The notes beneath the pieces were generated by a model, which was not told where the DNA came from, did no database searches, and worked only from the letters and a program-made list of their open reading frames with translations. The position numbers and the translations under genes are program-made. From Lateolabrax maculatus (taxonomy: Eukaryota; Chordata; Actinopteri; Acropomatiformes; Lateolabracidae), in NCBI GenBank assembly GCA_031216445.1, contig CM062196.1:25121501-25185500 (forward strand): a stretch of 64,000 nt of DNA, read 5' to 3'. Position 1 is the first letter of the stretch, and each line of letters opens with the position of its first letter. Below, in pieces: positions 1-13,446 of this stretch.

Positions 1-108
1 CAGTTGAGGTTTATTCCTTTACCTCTGTAAGTTGAGTGCATGATCGTGCTGTACGGAGGGATCCTGCAACTGTGAGGGTTTTTGATTTGCACCAGAGTTC
101 AGACTGTG

Positions 109-110
<2 letters not shown>

Positions 111-140
<30 letters not shown>
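111..140. repeat. (CA)15 microsatellite
   Basis: Fifteen uninterrupted CA dinucleotides are visible. Tracts of this kind recur throughout the window. Confidence 0.95.
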
Positions 141-142
<2 letters not shown>

Positions 143-1175
143 GGTTCTGATCAATGACCAGCAGTACAGGGATGACAGCAGTGAATTTCTTTAAATTTGA
201 ATGCGCGGCCACAGAAGCATTTCATCACTTCAAGGCGTTTTATCAACTCTCAAGGAGTTGAGAAGTTTCTTACCCCCTAAAATGACAATTTACAAAAAGA
301 AATGGCATTTCAGCTCAGCTATTCCTTAACTCTTCAAACACCCTCTCTTTCATGTCTGACATTCCCTTTGGAAGGCGAGACAATGCTTCAGCCAGGTGAT
401 GGGCTTTGATATGCTGATATCAGGTCATATGAATATGAGGTAAAGACATCGTTGACTTTCCCCCCATGTGACTGAGCTTCCCTCTCTCTCTCTCTCCGCC
501 ATTCTTGGTCTCTGACCTCAGAAGAGTTCTGAGACAGACGGCATGGAGAGATTGAAGACTTTTCACCGCTGGTTTGTCAGTCAGGGGCACATTACTGTTA
601 CCGTTTCTAGTCAGAAGAGTTCATTTTTGTGCTTAATGTGCTGCAAGAACATTTATTTTGAATTAATGTAAAAGTGAAGCAACAAAATGGTGTGGAGTTG
701 GGAAGTGGAAGTGGCAGTACTTTTTTATATTAAAAGTTTTCTTTAAATGATATCTTCAATTTTCCACAGCATACAAACACAGATAATACAACAATAATAT
801 AGGTTTGTGTTATGGCCATCACTTCTAATTATTTCACCTTTTTGTCAACTTTATTTTGGTAGATTCTTCTGAATACTATGATACTCGTGAGCCTTAGCCC
901 CGGCTGCTACAGAGAAGAAGCTAGTCAGTGGCACGAATCAGAGCTGTGGCTAATTTAGACTGGTTTGTTGTTGCAACTGGCACCAAAACACTAGGCCATA
1001 GTTGTTAAATTCATCCAATAGTGACTCAGAATCTGAAACTGAACTGAATGAAACTGTTTAATGTTTTATCAGGTTTCTACAAAGTATAATTTTTTACTTC
1101 AGCCTGCTGTTAGCAGGACACGCCACACAAATAAAGCAGTTTATAATGTTTTGAGATGCGCTATTACAATAAAGT

Positions 1176-1186
1176 CTATTATTATT

Positions 1187-1215
<29 letters not shown>
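1176..1215. repeat. (ATT)n microsatellite
   Basis: About 13 ATT triplets with one TCA interruption. Confidence 0.9.
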
Positions 1216-1217
<2 letters not shown>

Positions 1218-1839
1218 GCACCTCTGCAGGTTTAGGTGACTTCTGTGCATACTTACCACACAGGCACAATTTGGATTACAAAGACTACAAAATACCAAAG
1301 AACCAGTTATTGTCTAACACAGTTGCTCATATTGTCCACTGATGATTCATCTAGGAGAGTTTCATGGCCAATCAAACCTTGGGATGGCTTCAACTGGCAG
1401 TTACATGGCATGAGGCCCTTCTCATCAGAGTTAACCGACATCCTGGAACGCAAAGCCTGGCAAGTTCAACTCAGGAGTCCAAACTCCCCGGAAAGTGCTG
1501 ATGCAGCAGGAGGAGGCAACAGCGTACTCGCTCACTCAGTCAGGCTCTGGTGATCACATTCTAACAAATCAGTCTTTTCAATCTAGGTTTAATTCATCCA
1601 ACTTGATTTCTACTTGTTCAAAATCAAGTTTCCTGTAAGAATTGTTCATAATTAGCCCAGCTTCCTTTTTTTTGCTCCAACAATCCCTTCTGCCGTTTCA
1701 TGGATCTAAATCAGAAAGCAGTGGTTACAAAAGGCTGATTGATGGGCGAGTTTGGCACTTGAGACATCAGAGAGAGCAGATAGGAGCGAACAGCAGCTGC
1801 CACTAACAGCCACTCCAACCCATCCTCAAACCAAAACAA

Positions 1840-2163
1840 CAGAACAGGTCTGTTTCCAGCGACTCCCAAAACGACATTCATGACCAGCCACGACAGGCGT
1901 ACCGGACCTCTGTTGTCATAGTAACAATAATAAACACGTGATGTAATGTTAGGAAAACATCTTGGTTTGGGTTAAAAAGCTGCGTTAGGTCAAGTGCGTG
2001 ATGTACGTTACTTGTGTCACGCGGGACACGAACAGTGGCCTCCTGGGTGAAAGTCCTTCGTTTGACACCATCCATCCACCCCGACATCCTCGCTACTGTC
2101 GCCTGCGCACTTATTTGCACGACTGCAAGAGGTCGCCTGCGTAGACATTGGCCGTTTTAACTC
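1840..2163 (+). repeat. Dispersed repeat, family shared with 48155-48400
   Basis: The left part (GTCTGTTTCCAGCGACTCCC) and right part (TTATTTGCACGACT followed by GTAGACATTGGCCGTTTTAA) match 48155-48400 in the same order and orientation. The middle part here (TGTCACGCGGGACACGAAC, then GGCCTCCTGGGTGAAAGTCC) is absent from the second copy. The wording resembles a non-coding repeat I have seen often in teleost genomes, but I cannot name its class. The minus-strand frame across it is spurious. That it is a repeat rests on the shared sequence in this window. Confidence 0.7.
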
Positions 2164-4395
2164 CCATTAAATATCGACCACATGTTTTCAGTATGAGGGT
2201 GGGCAGGCTGCTCACATGGCATTAACAAGACATAAGGACACTGGAAGAGAATTACGATCATTATCATCAGATGATACGGGCTGAGTGCCAAATGAGCTCA
2301 GAGAGATGTGCACCTTCTGAATTGACGGAAAGGTTATCAGCCTTGTGTCATATCAGACACAGCTTCGGTGACGATTTAAATTTAATCAAGCAAAACAATC
2401 ACTGTGAACAGTCTGCAGCTTGAAGCATTTTTTTCTTCCAAATATCAGGTTATTGAAAGTGAAAATGCCAAAATGATGATATAAAAGAAGACAACACATA
2501 AAAGAGGTCTCTGTTGCATGTTTTCTTTTCCATTAATCACCTTTTTTTGCATCAAATATTTTATCACAGAAAGTAGTTATTTTCCTCCAACAGTTGAACG
2601 CAGCAAAGCAACAATAAATAGCTCACTAAGCAAAATATAGCTCAGTTATGTGACATGCAATGTGTTTCAGCTTGCTTGTGCAAACAAGAACACAAATGTG
2701 CTCCCTGCTTAGTCATTTAAGAAATAACCATGAAACAACGTTTTCATGCTAAACTGAATAGCTCAACATTTAGTCGGCATCTTGAATTGTACATTTTCAC
2801 CATCTCACGAAGCACAGGAAAAGCAAACAAAAATAATGCCATCATATAGCAGTGACGCAGGGACCTGACCTGGTTTCATGGCTCATATGAACATCCTTTA
2901 GGAAACAGCACACGCAACACCTCTATTTCATCCAGAATTGCATAAAACACCCCTAAATTGTAACAGATGAGAATGTCCAACCCGGTGCACCCCGCACTAG
3001 CCGCTTTTTGACGTAATTTGCCAAAAACCCGATCAACCTGAGGAAATCAAGTGCTAGAAATGGCTGAAAGTACAAGTAACCTTTCAACAAGATTAAACAG
3101 GCACCAATCTCCACCATCCATATGTTTTAACACTGACTTCTGAATACACAAACAGTGTGACAGGTGGTTTTCTGTTGCAAACCTTCCGTGCTGAATAATT
3201 CTCTTTGAAGCTGTGTCGCCATGTCCTATAATACGTATTATGTTCTACTGTGAAAGAGTGCCATGCAGTGGCTGTGTCGATCAGGATGTGGCCTATTTTC
3301 TGTTTGGAGGAGACAGAAAGAACTCGTATTTCTAGCCAGATCCCATGTGACAGGCCAACATGACGGCGAGCCCAGCTGTGCCGAGGGGAATGCCTTTCCC
3401 TTCACGTCTCTTGTCGGTCTCCTTTTTCACCTGATCCTCTCCCTGTCTCTCGTTCTCATTTCATTCCACCTATCTGAGTCTCTTTCCACCTGTGTCCACC
3501 ATGGCCACCCATAGTGGAGCTCTCAGATGACGTAACACACCTTCTGTTGGACATATTGGAGTGACTTGGTTCTTGCTAAGAAGTGTTAAACTACGGGCCA
3601 TTGTTACTTCATTTTACGTTTACACAATGTCTGTATGTTAGCTGATTTAGCTGCTCAGTATATTTATCCAATTTTAACGTGGCACAAGCACTGTACAAAC
3701 GGTGCCAGATTAAATTCAGTGGCTTTCACATTGGTGATAAGGGGCCGATTGAATGATAATTGTAAGATAACAATGTCAATAATTTTCTAAAACACCTATT
3801 AGAGGTCTAAAAAACAACTTTTCAAGGCTGTGATATATGGATATGAACAGCAGGGCTGTTTACACACCGAGTTTATAGATGGGCACTTTGGAAGTTCCCA
3901 AAAACGGACCCCGGCTGACATTCATAGTTAACAGAATTTACATTACACAGGACATGCAAAGTATCATTTGAGCTTCAGACGGCTCTCTCTACTGCCATCA
4001 TAAACGAGGGATATTTTTTTAAACACTAGTAACCTTAACCCATTCCCCTTCCCTTCCTCCATCCACACACTGTGTTCATGTTAGTCAATTTCTCTTTGAC
4101 AAATTTTGTTTTTTTTTGTTTGCCCTGACACGGAGCAGTTAACTTTACGTTTGTCACACAGATAAAAGAAACATGGCACAGTTCTTTATGTTCTGTTTTA
4201 GAACCAATGGTACAACTGCATCGATCTCATCCACGCTTGTCTCCATTTCTCTGTTGTTATTTTTCACAAAGGTAGATGCCCCTATACTTAATCCTGATTA
4301 CTAAACTCTGATCCGTCTTAGAAAGAGAACATCTGAGATGTGTGCAGAAAATGGGTTTGGAACCGGGCTATGGTGTTCAATCCCTCCAGTAGACT
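2164..4395. other. Non-coding DNA, nothing recognised
   Basis: AT-rich sequence with no recognisable gene, RNA or mobile element. The plus-strand frame at 3263-3514 has no family resemblance or splice support. Confidence 0.55.
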
Positions 4396-4505
4396 TCCAC
4401 ACACTCTAAGAGTTTATGCCAAGGAGCAGCTGCTCTGGAGGTTGGTGGTGGAACACCACCTTACTAAGACACTTAATGTTGGTTTCTACTTTAATGTGTC
4501 AACCA
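4396..4505 (+). mobile_element. Tc1-like transposon 3'-end relic
   Basis: Words such as AGTTTATGCCAAGGAGCAGC, TTACTAAGACACTTAATGTT and GGTTTCTACTTTAA match the well-known end of the transposase frame in fish Tc1/mariner elements, read on the plus strand as ...LWRLVVEHHLTKTLNVGF. Only this fragment is present. I see no intact transposase or terminal inverted repeats around it. Assignment is from memory of the family. Confidence 0.45.
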
Positions 4506-4730
4506 TCTATACATGGTAAATAATGGTATGGAGAGTTTTCCAGTGTCAAACATATATGTGCGTTTTTAAACAGCCTACTGGTGCTAAATTAGTGTGAATC
4601 AAGTCAACCATGGATATGATCCAGGTCCTCCAGCTGTTGGGCCTTGTTCCCCAGCTCCACACAATATTAGAACAGCCATCTTGACTAAGTTGATATATAT
4701 AAAAAAAGTGAGGAGGTGAAGAGAAAAAAA

Positions 4731-4758
4731 TTAATAATAATAATAATAATAATAATAA
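4731..4758. repeat. (AAT)n microsatellite
   Basis: About nine AAT triplets. Confidence 0.9.
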
Positions 4759-5440
4759 AATACTAGAAAGAATTAAATGGCATTACATCAGAGGTTTGGA
4801 AGACTTCAAAGGTTTTGCTGGTAAATGGTGTAAGATGCTAGGAGCTCAGGGTGTAGCGGGTGGCTGCTTCCTCCCTCTCCCTCTGCTCCCTGATTTCCCC
4901 ATATAGAATCATTGATGTGGTACATTAACTGGTGGACGCAGCTAATCCAGGAGCACAAGGGGGCTAACTAGAAAGAGGTGGCACATGGGAGAGGCGATGA
5001 GAGCGAACGCACAGGCACACGAGAATACGTAATCGCAACAAGTTCAAACGCAACAAGTTTAAACTGCTGTCTGTCAATCTGTCTATCAATGTATCTACGT
5101 ATCTTTTCTGTTTATCTGAGCTTTGATCCTCCCCATCTGAGTGAAATCTACAGGGAAAATAAAATAAAATTATTTTTTGGGGATTTGTACACGCTTTGTG
5201 AACTATAACAACATCAGGGACGGTTGGTTTGAAAAACAGCATGCAGCTCAACACCTCTTCAGGCGGGCTGTGCTCAGTACTTTTACAAATGGAGCAGATA
5301 TAGGTATACTGCACTGCTGAATAAGCTTATGTAAATTTCTGTACGCTTGCCAAGGCTTTTAACCTGAAGTTAGCATGTCACGCAACCTCTTGGGAGTAAA
5401 CAGAGAGCGAGTTATGCTTTGTTTGTGAGAGACATGGGAT

Positions 5441-5443
<3 letters not shown>
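4759..5443. other. Non-coding DNA, nothing recognised
   Basis: Two overlapping opposite-strand frames near 4964-5314 have no family resemblance and are treated as chance. Confidence 0.5.

Positions 5444-5476
<33 letters not shown>
5444..5476. repeat. (CA)16 microsatellite
   Basis: Uninterrupted CA run. Confidence 0.95.
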
Positions 5477-5479
<3 letters not shown>

Positions 5480-5754
5480 GCACACATCTATTTAACATAT
5501 GCAACACATGCTGGGAGGAAGAAAAGCTAGGACTTCACATTCTTCAGCTGAGCACAGGGAATTGTTACATACTTGTATATTAAGGTTGATTGCAACATGT
5601 GTTTGAGAGCATTAATTGAGCTTATTTTTAACTTCTTCTATGGTTTTTGAAGTCCTCCAATTCCTCAAGCATTTTATTTTCTCCCTGTAGTCCTTCCTAT
5701 ATTTAATATCAATACCTCAATATCTTGCTTTAATCATTCATCCAGCCTCTTTTT

Positions 5755-6025
5755 TTCCCTCTTTCGTCTGCCTAGATGACCGTCCCTGAGTTGCCGACAG
5801 CCGCTGCAGTGCCCGTCCGTTCGTAGCATTTCCCCCGTGGCATCAACATATCGCTGCCGTCGGAGGAAAACCTTGATGCTCCGAGAAAGTGTCAGCTTTT
5901 CAGCGATGCCTTGAGTTCGGACTGTGAATCTTAGACATTGTACAATGACCTCAGCGGCTGCGTCGGGGCCCTTGGGGATATTACATTTGTAGCATGCAGC
6001 AGTCCTTGTTAGTACTCGGGGGGGA
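5755..6025 (-). other. CpG-richer island with an unexplained open frame
   Basis: This 270-base stretch is of higher complexity and richer in CpG than its AT-rich flanks. On the minus strand it stays open for about 90 codons and contains two CxxC pairs (CYKC near the start, CSGC near the end) and a basic tail. An acceptor-like TTTTTTCCAG precedes it, but no good donor follows. I do not recognise the peptide. It could be a conserved non-coding element, an old exon, or a repeat fragment. Confidence 0.25.
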
Positions 6026-6099
6026 AATTGATAAATAACTGGAAAAAATGAGATTATAAAAAAATAACAGCAAAAGTTGTTTTCACAATACAAAACAGA

Positions 6100-7170
6100 T
6101 TTTTATCCCCAGTGGGCTTAAGTTAGGATTTGACTGATGTTGCTTTTTAAGGTCCAATGCCAATATTCTGTGCAAATCGAGCTATTTTACTGGCGCAAGT
6201 GGAAAGACCAATGCAAAGTGGTAGGACTCGGGCACACAGGCATCTATAAGTGAACCTGCTCATTAGACTCATGTATGTGCAGCGGCACTAAGTGCACAAG
6301 TGGATGATAAATCACAAGGTGGGATGATTACTAAATACACTCTGAGCCAGTCACACCGCTGGTCTCGTAGCTCTGAGACAGCACAGCCATTCACAGTGAG
6401 CCATGTCAACAATGACTCAACAAACCACAGAGAGCTTATTGTTGTCTGGGTGGTGCAGTCCGCAACGACATGAACATACAGGGCCCGCCGATCTGCAGCC
6501 AGAGGCGGATGGTGTGTGTGTTTTTTATTTACAAAACATGTTGTAATTAATGTGCAGTTGAAATTTAAACATGAGATGCCACTTTTGTTTAAGAAAACTT
6601 GGTAAAATGCACAGATTAATGAGCCCCGGTAATCCACGATTCCAAACATTTACCATACCGAGTGGTAACCACCACTGTGTTCAGGTGTGTGAAGCTCCTT
6701 TACACGGTGTTGTTTGCATCTGAGTTAATCAAGGTAAACAGAGAGGACGGCCACTCTGGGGCAGCACTTCTCAAATCAGTGGCTGCAGATTTATCAACAT
6801 ATGTGTCCTGCTGCTTTCAGATGACTGTGGGATTTAATGAAGTGTTGGTTTTCCATATGGCAAGAATAACTGATATAAATATGGAGATTAATGCAAACTA
6901 CTTTTCTAATGTCCGTGTCTTCACATTGTTTCCTTACATTTCGTTCCATTCATACATCCATTATATTCAAATCATTATGCAACATTTTGCCCGAGTGCTC
7001 TTGTGGGCAAAATGAATGGAAGTATAACCCACAAGAGCTCGTTCTTGTGTTAGCCACTGCCTCACTGTTCATTTCTTCATCACTGCTGTTTGTTTGTTCA
7101 ATCTCCACCCTTGCCTCTTCCTCTCTCTCAGTGGAGTTAGTGTTTACTGATGGTCTCTTAATATACCACC
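6100..7170. other. Non-coding DNA, nothing recognised
   Basis: Minus- and plus-strand frames at 6269-6649 and 6662-7256 overlap one another and show no family resemblance. Confidence 0.5.
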
Positions 7171-7174
7171 CCCC

Positions 7175-7178
<4 letters not shown>

Positions 7179-7209
<31 letters not shown>

Positions 7210-7317
7210 AAACACACCCGCTCTCCTCCCCCGGACACACACACAGCTACACATAATCCATCACCTTTGCTTTCACCTGTCAGCCCAGACACACACGCTT
7301 TTACACCAGCAACACAC

Positions 7318-7354
<37 letters not shown>

Positions 7355-7729
7355 GTGGGCCTTAAATGAACAAAGAATAGCACAGTCAAAGAGTCAATGA
7401 ATAAGCAGGAACATGAGAGGATACACACATACACACACACAGCCTATTTGACCGCTGCCAATACGCTTAATGAAAGAAGTGATGAGTTATTGACAGCTGC
7501 CGGGTATCTGAAGCTGCTGAGGTGTCTATTGCTGTCACTGTGCTGACACACACACACACACACACACACACCCACACATACACATACACAGGTGTCTGAT
7601 ACAGCATTTCAAGCAAACTAGTTGTGTGTGTGAGGGTGGATGTTATTGGCAATGAGTGAATATTGAGTACATCATCTTTGAGCACACCAGCCCATGAAGG
7701 CTATTTATCTTGGAGTGAGCCTTTCAAAG

Positions 7730-7775
<46 letters not shown>
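7179..7775. repeat. Cluster of CA/GT microsatellites
   Basis: Four tracts sit within 600 bases: CA at 7179-7207, AC at 7321-7351, CA at 7546-7590 (imperfect), and GT at 7730-7775. CA-rich sequence continues to about 8095. The low-complexity CVCVCV or THTHTH peptides across them are artefacts. Confidence 0.9.
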
Positions 7776-7776
<1 letters not shown>

Positions 7777-8095
7777 CCATACACACAGCTACGTACAAGC
7801 TTTGAAGCTTCAATAATGCACAGTGTGTGTTCCTATGGTGTGTCCGTTTCAGCATCTTTATGTGCGGTACAATCAGACATTTGATTGGCAGTAGGTTTAA
7901 GGGTCCAATTAGAGCCACTGACTCAATGCAATGGTGTAGGCTAATTACTGGATTTACAATAATGAGCATGTGCACACAAATGGAAGCCCACACATGCACA
8001 CACACAAATCTGACTGGTGCTGCTGGTGCCAGGGAAAACGGGAGGCATGAAGGATTTATGGTTTAGTTTGTGTTGACTCCACACACCCAACACAC

Positions 8096-11000
8096 ATAAA
8101 ATTAACAAACATATCCCCCCCTGTGATCCTCCACCCTCTTCCCTCTCCTTCCACCTTCTCCTCCTCCTCCCTGTCCTCCTCCCCTCGTTTGGTGTGAAAT
8201 TAAACATTAAAGCCCAGCAGCACATGAGTCAAGGTGCTTAATGATGTCGACTTCCTAATAAATTTCTCTGGAGAAAAAGATAAAGACAGAAAGACAGGTC
8301 GAGAGAGGGAGTAAGGGAGAGGAAGCAAATTCAGAGTGTATTAAAATATACAGAGGCTGGGTAAAATGATTGAAACCCTGAACAATGGGACCCACAGTGA
8401 CTCAATTTGCCCTCTGGAGGGGCTAGTTGTGGTCACCTCAGGGCAATGGTCCACTAGTTAATTAGCTCTAGCAACACAGCATACAGCTGAGGCTGATGGG
8501 AGTGTCATTAGTTTTGCAGTGTTTTTTTTAAGAATGTATAATTGATAATTTCATCACTTATTTATTTGATTGTGCTGTGCATGCTAATTTAGTGCCGACT
8601 GAGATGGCCTTATCAACCTTCATTAAGCCTGATATTTGTGATCCTAGGTCTTACAAAGCAGAAGTGACTCTTTTATCCAGGATTTTATAACACAGCTAAA
8701 AGCAAGTTCACATGAACGAGGCTGAGTCTGCAACAATCACATGCATCTTCTACAAAGCAGTATATTAGTTAATGAATGAGATGAAACGGTATGTTAAAGA
8801 TATTTTGCTAAAAGATATATTTTTAGTTGGGTATAAGATGTATAAATCAAACACATTTCTAAAAAATAAATTGAATAGACATAGGTCACCCCGAACTACC
8901 TTATACATCAGTGTGCTATTCAAAACAGGCTATAAGCTAATGATGAGAGATCAGGGAGCTACTGTAACATCCCTTTACTGATCCCACTACCAATGAGTGA
9001 CTCATATTAATTTATGTAAAAACAAATCTAAGAGACCTTCTAAAATATTACAGTGGTCAGTAATCAGATTTTGGATTTAAGGTAAGAGTTAGTAAATAAT
9101 AGTGGGATTATAACGTTTTCAGACAAGTCAATTTTAGTCCACTGAACTGACCTCCACCCACACTACAGTGACCTTTGTCAGCAGGCTGTCTATGTTGCTT
9201 GGATTTTACTTGAGGCAGTCTTGGCATTCTCCTGCAATGCAGCCAGAGATTAATATTCCTTTTGGCAATGAAACACATGTACAAATTTCACATGTACACT
9301 GTACAGCTATGATTGGCACTTTCCTTTTAAAGTTACTACATGGAGCTGATTGCAATTAATATGATATGACTCACTTGCTGCCCTTGTAATTATGATTGAA
9401 TTATTAGTCTTTGTTATATGCTGAATTCTTATTCATGTGTTTTTTATCACTTGTATGTCTTTGTTTTGGAGCACTGGTTTGACAACTTAATCTCATGTCA
9501 TATATGGACATTTGGTGATTCAAAATGTGTTTATTTTAATAATTGGAGTTTAGATAAGATGCGATGTAACTGCGGTTGGTCTTATAAACCATCTGATATT
9601 ATATTAATTTACCTCAATTATCTGTAGTAGTCGAAGCAAAAACAAAGCTGTGTAAAAAGTGTGTTTAAACTAAGTGTTGATATTCCGAGTTAACAGAGAG
9701 ACAGGAAGAGAGACATCGATTGTCGCCAAGGCTGGTCCATTGCAGGGCACCTCTGGATTGAATATGACTGCGGGGCTTTAAGTGATTTATGTAGTAGTGC
9801 AACAGCAAATTACATCTCATTACTTCTCATTGTGGCGATAAGCTGTTCTGTCATTCTTCTGTATTTGTTAGTGCAGCACATAAATATTACAGATGAGACA
9901 CTAGGTGGCAATTTGGGAAAGCGCTAATGACTTTTCATCTGCTCGCGTGTGAGTACACAGCAAACAGAGAGGAGAAAGAGTAGGAAGGAGACTGAAAGTG
10001 GACATTGGAAAGAGTCATATGCTACGAAATATCCTAACATATGTCAAAAGTCTTAAAAATGAAAAATCAAGATAATCAGACAGTGAGATGTGACAAGCTG
10101 CTGGATTCCAAGAAAAAGAGGGTGCCGGGCCTCCTCCAGCAAAAGAAAATTTTCAGTTTCCTAAAGGGCTTATTTATATGGCAATGACACTAATGAAGGA
10201 CATTTTGACAGCATTACAGCTCATTCGTGTGCACTCAAACTGAAGGTTTATCCTACAGTATATGAGACAGCTTTACTGTATAGAAAATCATTAGCAAAAG
10301 GCACTTACAGAACTCCATACATGCACAAACACATACTTAGAGATTACTTTAACATGGGAATTCTTTATTTTTTTCTTTATTTTTGTGCACAATTCCCAAA
10401 ACATGTATTACTGTATTTGAACCCTTTTGATTACAGACATAATAATGCTCTCTTCTCTTTGGAGTTTACTATCAACCTGTCATAATTAGTCTAAGTGTTA
10501 TTGAGCCAAATTTACAGAGACACAAAGATTGTGAAGGTTATTCAAGTGATTCAGCATTGCACTTCAATTATTCTTGGGCACTCACGGGTGCAAATAGAAG
10601 CAGCAGAGGCCGGGACATCCAGAGTTTTCACTCCATGTAACAGGTTGATCTCCAAAAAACATGAGAAAATACCTAACATGTTCAAGTAATTGGCCTGTTT
10701 AAAGTGGATCTTTTTAAAAAAAAGGTCGCTACAGACCACTTTCAGAATCAATATCATTTAAGAAAATGTATTTTAAGACTGTTCCCTGCTGTCACAAAGG
10801 CATGCTGTATGAACATATCATTGTCACGCACAACTCATCAGCATGCTGTTTAAAAATTATACATCTTGGACAGCCAAAGCGGTTATAAGACTTTCTCCTC
10901 CCACATCCCCAAAAAAGACGACGTGAAACCCTCAAGAATATGTTAACCTGACACTCCAGTAATGTAAGCCAAAGAGAGTGTGCATTCACAACTCATTAGG

Positions 11001-11207
11001 TCTTTTGTGTTTCTATAACCACCCCACGGCTCCTGCCACACCACTCCCTGTCTCATTACCAAGCCAAGGTGACACCTTGGCTTCTGTCTCGAGCTTCCAA
11101 CATACACACCATCTGGCACAGCATCACCTTGTCCATTTACAGACACACAAACACACGTGCACAGAAACAAAAAAACAAAACAAAAAAATGACACCGACAT
11201 ATGTATG
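8096..11207. other. Non-coding DNA, possible conserved elements
   Basis: No gene or mobile element is recognised. Stretches at about 8380-8500 and 9725-9960 are high-complexity and rich in TAATTA-type homeodomain-like words. That is compatible with non-coding enhancers in a neuroligin intron, but this is only an impression without cross-species comparison. Confidence 0.4.
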
Positions 11208-11235
11208 AACACACACACACACACACACACACACA
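11208..11235. repeat. (AC)14 microsatellite
   Basis: Uninterrupted AC run, preceded by A-rich sequence. Confidence 0.95.
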
Positions 11236-13176
11236 TCTGTCAGTCCAGTAGCTGTCCGCCTCTAAGCAGAATGCAGTGGTGAAACCGGAAATACACACAT
11301 GTTATTATGGATACATTTTTGTTAACCTATTATGTTGGCTTTGCAACATGGATTTTTTTTTGTGCATTTTGCTGTCGCCCTACTGAAAAATATTGAGTTC
11401 AGATGCCATCGCTTTGCCAACAAGCTCTGTACAGAACTGGGCAGTGGTGCTAGCCTGTATGTATCTGTGGGTACATTGGACCTGGGCATGAGGCCAGCGT
11501 TACAGCGTGCAGCCTGCTCTATTCCTCCATACCCAATTTAACATCACAGCATAATTAAAGGAACTTGGCAGACCCCTAACAGCAAATTTCATAGTCCCCT
11601 GCGCTAGAATAGAGCTTGTTTGAGGGGGCTGCAGGATCCCGTGTAGCACAGAATGTCACACCAACACGGGAGCACGGCTGTTCCCATATATAAACCAATT
11701 AACAAAATAACTATTGGGTGAAGGAAGATCTCAGTACGAGTTTACCTGCTATTCTAGTGCATTCACAACAGTCCCATGTCCAGAGCGAAAAAAGATGTAC
11801 ACGAGAGAGTTCTGTTAAACGTAGCCAGTGAATTTCTTTCTCCCTGATTGCACCACTGCACATCAGGATCTGTGTTTGTTGCAGCGTGCTCAAGCCTTTA
11901 AGACTTTCTCAGAGTTAATCTTGAGGAAATATGCAGACTGTCTAACCAATTAGTTCTTTGGTGTGGTTACTGTGTAACGGCGAGAACATCGGTAGCTGTT
12001 TCAGCTCTGTGTATTTAGCATTGAGTGCACTTCAGTGCTCCCGAGATGATGCAAAACTTGCTTGTACATGAACTCGACAAACCCCCCCAAATGCTAAATC
12101 ATTAGCATGCACAGTAGCCAGCTAAATAATTAACAGCTACCAAGGAGAATGTTCTGCAAAGTATTCTCTTGCCTCCTAAAATAGTTCGATCGAAATGGTG
12201 AATCTGTTTAAGTCTGGAAATTATATTTCTGCTCTTGCGTGGCATTACTGTCCCTTGAGAGGGATTTCTTATTAATTTAGTTGAGTTATTTGGTGTTAAA
12301 TGGTCACTCCTGTCAAATCAACATCCTTCCTTCCTTCCTCCACTTTTTTTTTCCACTGATTTTCTGTTGATGGTTTCTTGGAGTTGATTTATACCTTTTT
12401 ATTTCATCGATGTATTCTTACTGTATCTGGTAAAGGTGGAGAATGACAATATATTATACCTATTTCTAAATGTTCTCCTCTGGTATTATATACTAATATC
12501 TGGTATTTTATCCATTAACAATATTATAGTTGATTCTTCAGAAATGTTATCACATTATTGATGTTATTATAATAACAAATCAAGACAGATTTATCCAAAT
12601 CGCTAACCTCTGTACTAGAATTTGACCCTTCCTGTTTACAATAGGAGTTTTCCCAGGAAAGACACACCAGATAAATTAGGAAATCCACAATGGCCAGCAT
12701 TAAATAAATACAAATATACAAAGAAATAATTGAATAGCCTATTAAACTCAATCATTATGAAGTGTTATTTAATCTATTATTTTATAGTAACAACAACATG
12801 TATTTATTTTCCTTTTTGACAAAAAAGCTGAGAGGGCAGTGACTGACAATTGACATAATGAAATTAAAATGTCATAGGGATAAAACCAAACCAAAAAAAA
12901 TTCCTGAAACAAGCATTTTGTAATCAAAATAATAAATAGAATGAAATAAAAATGACTCCAATAAAACTATTAGGTTATTCTGGGGTTACTATGCAAATAA
13001 GTATTAAGTAAAAAACAATCAAATAATTACTTTGAGTTGTAATGTTTTATTAAATGATTCGCTTTTCCTTTGATTGATATATTTTGGATTTATTTGGATT
13101 ATTTATATTATTTTTTCATGTGTCATGTAATGGACATTTTCAAACCATACCCAGCCTTAGCTGTATGCTCGCAATT
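11236..13176. other. Non-coding DNA, very AT-rich in its second half
   Basis: From about 12300 to 13140 the sequence is strongly AT-rich with no credible frame. No RNA or mobile element is recognised. Confidence 0.55.
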
Positions 13177-13446
13177 GAGCTGCAATGATTATTTGATGAA
13201 TTGATTGACTATTGTGATGATTGATGATTTAGCCATTTTTTAAGCAAAAATGCCCCAAATTCTCTAGCGTGTCTCTGTTTTATGTCACTGCAAACTGAAT
13301 GTCCTTAGGTTTTTGACATTTGATGACATCAACAAGGACTCTGGGAAGATGTGACTTTCTGACATTTTAAAGACCAAACAATCAATTGATTAAGAATACT
13401 ATCTGCAGATTAATTAATAATGAAAATAATTGTTAGTTACAGCCCC
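13177..13446. mobile_element. Teleost inverted-terminal non-autonomous element, degenerate copy
   Basis: The left end reads GAGCTGCAATGATTATTT. The right end, in reverse complement, reads GGGGCTGTAACTAACAATTA. These are related inverted ends, and the internal words (GACATTTTAAAGACCAAACAA, CAGATTAATTAATAATGAAA) fit a repeat I recognise as abundant in teleosts. It has no coding capacity, as expected for a MITE-like element. Superfamily is uncertain; hAT-like is a guess. No target-site duplication is clear. Related pieces lie at 38666-38926 and 47877-47946. Confidence 0.6.

Larger units (their letters stand above)
1..1838. other. Non-coding DNA with two microsatellites
   Basis: This block lies within or beyond the first long intron of the minus-strand neuroligin gene. 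I see no exon with splice signals and a credible frame. It contains a perfect (CA)15 tract at 111-140 and an ATT-rich triplet tract at about 1176-1215. The rest is ordinary AT-rich unique-looking sequence. Confidence 0.6.
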
